Assembly: GCA_946699065.1 (NCBI GenBank)
Contig: CAMPDV010000207.1
Span: forward strand, 372,001 to 436,000
Length of the DNA stretch: 64,000 nucleotides
Direction of reading: 5' to 3'
From: Loxodes magnus
Lineage: Eukaryota > Ciliophora > Karyorelictea > Loxodida > Loxodidae
Below are positions 60,692 to 64,000 of the stretch, piece after piece. Every line of letters begins with the position of its first letter. Within the stretch, counting starts at the first letter, position 1. Both the position numbers and the translations under genes were made by a program. The notes under the pieces were generated by a model. It did no database searches, had not been told where the DNA came from, and saw only the letters and a program-made list of their open reading frames with translations.

Positions 60692-61149
60692 TTGAAAAAT
60701 TGACATTAAATTTAAAATTAACCTTAAATATTATTTTAAATCTTATTTTAAGTTAAATCAAATATAATCAATATAATAATTTCAGTTTTAATGTTTTATT
60801 TAAAAAAAATACTCTTTAACACTTTTATAATAATAATAAAATAACGCTATCCTTATTTATAAAGGATCAACATGACTTTATCATACTTAAAAAATGTCAA
60901 TAAAAACCTGGATACTATTCAAGTTTAAAGTTTTAAGTAAAAGTTCTTGTAAATTTTTATTTTTTCTTTAATAAGATTTAATAAATATTAATTTTTCAAA
61001 TATATATTTATTTATCTTAGATTTTTTTTTAAAAAAATTCTTTATTTAGTACAATACTCAAGTCATCTTTCTTTTAATCTCAATTTATTTTCTTCTGTCT
61101 TTAACTAAATATACGTCATCTTGAAATTATTTTTCAGTTAAATAAATCT

Positions 61150-61345
61150 TCTAATCGCAATTTGGATTGACATTTTACTATTACCACACTTCCTTTCAGG
61201 TTAGCCTATAAAATATTTCCAAAGCTTTCCTCTTGCATTACTTGGATATCTTTTGCCAAATAGGTGAACAAATAATCGAACAGTAGATCTCAGCTGAATT
61301 TACAGCATAAAAAACTTAAAAATTTACTTCTCCTAACCACTTTTT
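61150..61345 (-). pseudogene. Relic of the small ORF at 21287
   Basis: YLAKDIQVMQEESFGN and QANLKGSVVIVK are preserved; the start and end have diverged and the frame is interrupted. Confidence 0.4.
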
Positions 61346-61979
61346 CATTGTTTTAATTTATCTAACTGAGTATTTAAATAAGAATAAGAAAAAAGATATT
61401 AATTTAATAAAATATTAATTTTAGATTGTGATAATTTATTCTTTAATAAAATATTAATCCTAAAATTTATCTAATTCTCTAATTTTTATATTAAATGCTA
61501 TTCTAACTAATAGATTTTAACTTTTAAAAATATATTAATTTAAATTATTAATTTTCAGCATATTTTTAAATATCAAATTGAAATATTTATTATAATTTAG
61601 ATATCTTACTCAAATATAAAATAATTTGATTAGAAAAAATTATAGAGCACCTTAGTCTCATTTATGTATTTGAAATAGTCTATTCTTATAATAAGGATTT
61701 ATTATTTTATTTTAAATGATTTGATTAATTTATTTTAAAGTATAGCTTAGTCCTAAAAAGATTATATAAATATCTTAAACTTTATTTATTTTTTATCTTT
61801 TTAATTTTTATATTTCTTTTAATAGTTAATATTTAAGAATCTTTATCTTTTCCTTTATAAGAAATATTATCATTTTTATATAACAAGTAAAATGAAGCAT
61901 GCATTTAATAGCTTGCAAAGATTTATTATGAAGTGATTATATAAACTTTTTTACTTTGATTATCTTATTTAGTTTGATA

Positions 61980-62270
61980 TTTGCTTAAATTATAATTATT
62001 CATTTTCAGTCTTTAAGAACAACTTAGTTTTTGCCATACTTCTTACTATGAATGGAATATTATAAATATAATAATCAATTTTGCTTATTAGTTTAAGCAA
62101 AAAGGGATCATTATGAGTAATGACAGCATATTCCATTATCATAAACTTCGCCTATTTATTCCTGATAATCATCAAATGCGTTACCTTCAAAAATGTTTAC
62201 TTAAGCTAGAAACATTTTTAGATTTTCAGATATATTTAGTAAATTCAAAATATTGCAACCGTCATTCCTT
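61980..62270 (-). pseudogene. Copy of the conserved small ORF at 20138
   Basis: Reads LQYFEFTKYIWKSKNVSS, then after a one-base shift NAFDDYQEQ, EVYDNGICCHYSQWSLFAQT, NKQNWLLYLQYSI and KNQVVLKDW. Protein similarity to 20138-20401 is high, including synonymous changes. Confidence 0.5.
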
Positions 62271-62382
62271 TGTCTATTTTTAATAATATTAATTTTTAAG
62301 AATTAAGTATATTTCTTTTAATTACTAATAATTAAAGCATTTATTTATAAATTTAATTATTATTAAATTTAACTATCTATAT

Positions 62383-62398
62383 ATGTGTAATTGCGTGT
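62383..62398 (+). promoter_or_regulatory. F1 upstream element, 46 nt before the ATG
   Basis: ATGTGTAATTGCGTGT: the second CGTGT is perfect, the first is TGTGT; same spacing as elsewhere. Confidence 0.5.
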
Positions 62399-62443
62399 AA
62401 TTTACTTAAATGTTTATTATTTTCCATAATTTTATAAAAATAA

Positions 62444-62625
62444 ATGTCTTGGTAAGATAACTAACTTATTAAGATTTTATTCCTAAGATAACTATTAAGA
62501 AACGCTCAAAAATATAATGGGAACTAAATATTGTAAATTTGGAATAGGAGTTACTAAATACGAACTCTGTTCTAATCTTAAAGATTCTAGAAATGTCTCA
62601 TTTATTTCTACTATTATTATTAATA
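62444..62625 (+). pseudogene. Kelch-like family F1, 5' fragment
   Basis: ATG 62444, MSWQDNQLIKILFLRQLLR, then a deletion shifts the frame before GIGVTKYELCSN. Similarity ends at about 62625 where a SINE-like head begins. In the partner at 19968 an element of the same SINE-like family interrupts the gene slightly further downstream. Confidence 0.8.
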
Positions 62626-62627
62626 TT

Positions 62628-62690
62628 AAAAGAGCTGCGCGCTATCACAGTGCTACGCACTCTATAATCTTAGTTTCTTTTTAAGTGTCT
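62628..62690 (-). mobile_element. SINE-like head fragment
   Basis: Minus strand GATTATAGAGTGCGTAGCAC and the closing arm GCGCGCAGCTCT: head hairpin at 62631-62663, as in the 19.7 and 43-kb elements. Only the 5' end is present. The adjoining 62690-62780 holds tRNA-like words (GTGTCTAACCGATAACC, GAGTTTAAATC) whose status is uncertain. Confidence 0.5.
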
Positions 62691-62807
62691 GTGGTGTCTA
62701 ACCGATAACCACTTAATTAAAGTTTTGGAGTTTAAATCTAGTTTTTTACGAGCCCTAGCACTCGTGAGTCTTGTATTCCTAATTCTCTTTCTCCTTCCGT
62801 TATTAAT

Positions 62808-63365
62808 TCAAATTAATTCTTCTGGTCTTTTTTGTTCAAAGATCTTCTTAAATCTGTAAAATGAACCTTTTTCGTTGCACCAAATCTAATTTTTCTTTTT
62901 CCTTATTTATTATTATAATTATTTCTTAGATTTCTCCCTGACTTTTCTAAATTCGTTACAATTCTTCCAAAGGTGTCATTTACTTTTACAGTAGTAGCAT
63001 AATTTCTAAATCTTGAGTTTTGGTTCAATTATTTTTTCTTGTTGAGGATTCTTCTCAATCTCCATCTTATCAGAATTTATCTATTCTAATGGGATCTGCT
63101 AGCTTCTCTGACTTTACAAGATGCTTTCTATCTGCTGACTCTAATCTTGTATCCTTTCCACTTAAGAGTTAGTCTGGTTAAACTGCTCCTGCTGATACTT
63201 CAATAGGGAATCAATCTCCCTTTCCTTGTTAGCCATTCTGAGGTCTAAAGTATCTTGCAATCCATGCTGGAACTGCTGTGATAGCTTCTCGTTCTCCTTC
63301 CTGAGCTTCCTGACCACTTCCTAGAGGTTTAGGATTACTTTGAGTCATAAAAGTTACCATTAAAA
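62808..63365 (-). CDS. Gag-like protein fragment with canonical zinc knuckle
   Basis: Minus-strand frame open from about 63365 to TGA 62808-62810. Coiled coil VVRKLRKENEKLSQQFQHGL, then QQEQFNQTNSQVERIQDQS, linker DKMEIEKNPQQ, then CYYCKSKWHLWKNC (CX2CX4HX4C, complete; the W before His is TGA), then a Lys/Arg-rich tail. Codon use is more GC-rich than its neighbours. The 5' end is cut at about 63365, where a spacer of the F2 copy at 63514 begins. It serves as the reference for the eroded knuckles at 8.6, 10.0 and 53.6 kb. Confidence 0.6.
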
Positions 63366-63640
63366 AGAGATTGATAAAGATAAAGTAATTAAACTATTAA
63401 TATATTATAAACTAAGTATTTAAATTAGAAGCTAGTAAAAAATAAAATAAATAGTGAAGTATTAAAATAATATATTTCATTAGTTTGCTTAATATTTATA
63501 ATTATTTATAAAAATGGATCAAGAGCTTTTCAAATCCAGTAAATAGTTAAATGTAGTTAAAATCATTTTTCTTAGGAAAACTCTTAGATAAAACTATAAA
63601 AACTGAAATTATAGTTTCTAAAAGATAGGATTAGGAAATG
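63355..63640 (+). repeat. Inverted match of 14640-14900
   Basis: The F2 5' flank and first codons match the minus strand of 14640-14900 with scattered differences. The matching segment begins at about 63355, where the truncated gag-like copy ends. Confidence 0.7.
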
Positions 63641-64000
63641 TTAAATATGAAATCTGTCCAAATTTAACTTATGATTATATCAAAGTTTATAAGACTTTTC
63701 TCTGATCATCCAGTTGCTTATATGAGTATGATATAAAGTAATAAAGAGTAAAACAATCCCCAAAGCAAATAGAGGCTCTTAGTTCAAATTATACACGAGT
63801 ATTACAGGTAAATGAAAACAATTTGATAATTTCTGGTGGAGATTAATCGAAGAGGCTGACCTTTTATAATTTAGAGAAATGTGAAGAAAGTTAAATGTAA
63901 TTTGAAAGGGGATAACATGGAGTTGCTTTTAACTAAGAATAAATATTTTTTCTTAGTGGATTATTTTCAAATTCATGTGAAATGCTTAATTTTAATCAAA
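63514..64000 (+). CDS. Kelch-like protein, subfamily F2, 5' part running off the window
   Basis: ATG 63514, MDQELFKSSKQLNVVKIIFL, then KIGLGNVKYEICPN, ISGGDQSKRLTFYNL and FFLSGLFSNSCEML, open to the last base. Trp is TGA in YKNW and TFLW. No frameshift within 162 codons, so probably an intact gene of about 316 residues. The rest lies beyond the window. Confidence 0.83.

Larger units (their letters stand above)
60205..62622 (+). repeat. Block B, inverted copy of 19797-22430
   Basis: Contains in order the F2 3' half, a relic of the MKKWLGEV ORF, a relic of the 20138 ORF, an F1 upstream flank with the CGTGT element, and an F1 5' end. Lacks the GC-richer patch of the partner. Confidence 0.85.

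Noticed and set aside
62695-62760. A tRNA gene (A-box-like GTGTCTAACCGATAACC and B-box-like GAGTTTAAATC)
   Set aside because: No acceptor stem or consistent cloverleaf could be drawn. It adjoins a SINE-like head and is better explained as tRNA-derived repeat or chance.
1-64000. ORFs predicted with the standard genetic code (for example the 118-codon frames at 24084 and 28817, 110 codons at 47776, 104 codons at 32480)
   Set aside because: They lie antisense to or out of frame with recognisable genes read with TAA/TAG as Gln (for example 32480-32794 is antisense to the LINE endonuclease domain).
1-64000. CRISPR arrays, bacterial operons, rRNA genes
   Set aside because: No regularly spaced direct repeats of CRISPR type, no ribosome binding site pattern and no rRNA core sequences were seen; gene content is eukaryotic.

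Overview
Organism. This is very AT-rich eukaryotic DNA that can only be read with a ciliate nuclear code. TAA and TAG stand where glutamine belongs in every recognisable gene. TGA stands inside genes where paralogous copies have TGG (Trp), yet TGA is also the only codon found at the conserved gene ends. UAA/UAG = Gln with UGA = Trp or stop matches the karyorelict-type ambiguous code (NCBI table 27; Loxodes-like ciliates). I infer a karyorelict or similar ciliate, not a particular species. Standard-code reading frames here are meaningless. Even TGA-only frames stay open for 60-100 codons by chance in such DNA, so calls below rest on paralogy, motifs, composition or recurrence rather than length.

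Layout. Dispersed repeats dominate the window. (1) Two related subfamilies of about 312-316 residue kelch-like proteins occur 17 times. Subfamily F1 (start MSQQEN...) lies at 1-175, 11285-12312, 17462-18403, 18656-19968, 25214-26149, 41321-42259, 46324-47258, 51922-52856 and 62444-62625. Subfamily F2 (start MDQEVF...) lies at 4517-5467, 14640-14742, 21933-22875, 27753-28062, 34937-35869, 58516-59646, 60205-60691 and 63514-64000. Some copies are intact and others are frameshifted, truncated or interrupted. Six F1 copies carry the same tandem CGTGT-type element 45-46 nt before the ATG. (2) An apparently full-length non-LTR retrotransposon (LINE) sits at 29257-34940 on the minus strand. It has a coiled-coil ORF1 overlapping an intact APE-endonuclease/reverse-transcriptase ORF2; four 5'-truncated relatives lie elsewhere. 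(3) At least eleven degraded gag-like ORFs are present, combining a coiled coil, in several cases a MEIE linker, and a CCHC zinc knuckle. (4) SINE-like GC-richer elements with a covarying head hairpin lie at 19.4-19.75, 43.05-43.57 and 62.6 kb. (5) A GC-rich island at 51.0-51.3 kb ends in the LINE 3' tail.

Rearrangement. A block of about 5 kb (1.2-6.0 kb) recurs in direct orientation at 54.5-60.2 kb. There it is fused at about 60205 to an inverted copy of 19.8-22.4 kb. A 1.19-kb inverted repeat (24003-25187 / 28066-29256) flanks an intact kelch gene and abuts the LINE 3' end. Very AT-rich stretches such as 5.5-7.9, 39.3-41.3 and 48.97-50.2 kb hold nothing I can support.

How it fits together. 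The picture is a repeat-rich subchromosomal region in which a kelch-like gene family expands by segmental duplication and is broken up by LINE, gag-like and SINE-like insertions. The copies that stay open, the TGA/TGG exchange at conserved tryptophans and the fixed promoter spacing argue that at least part of the kelch family and one LINE are functional.
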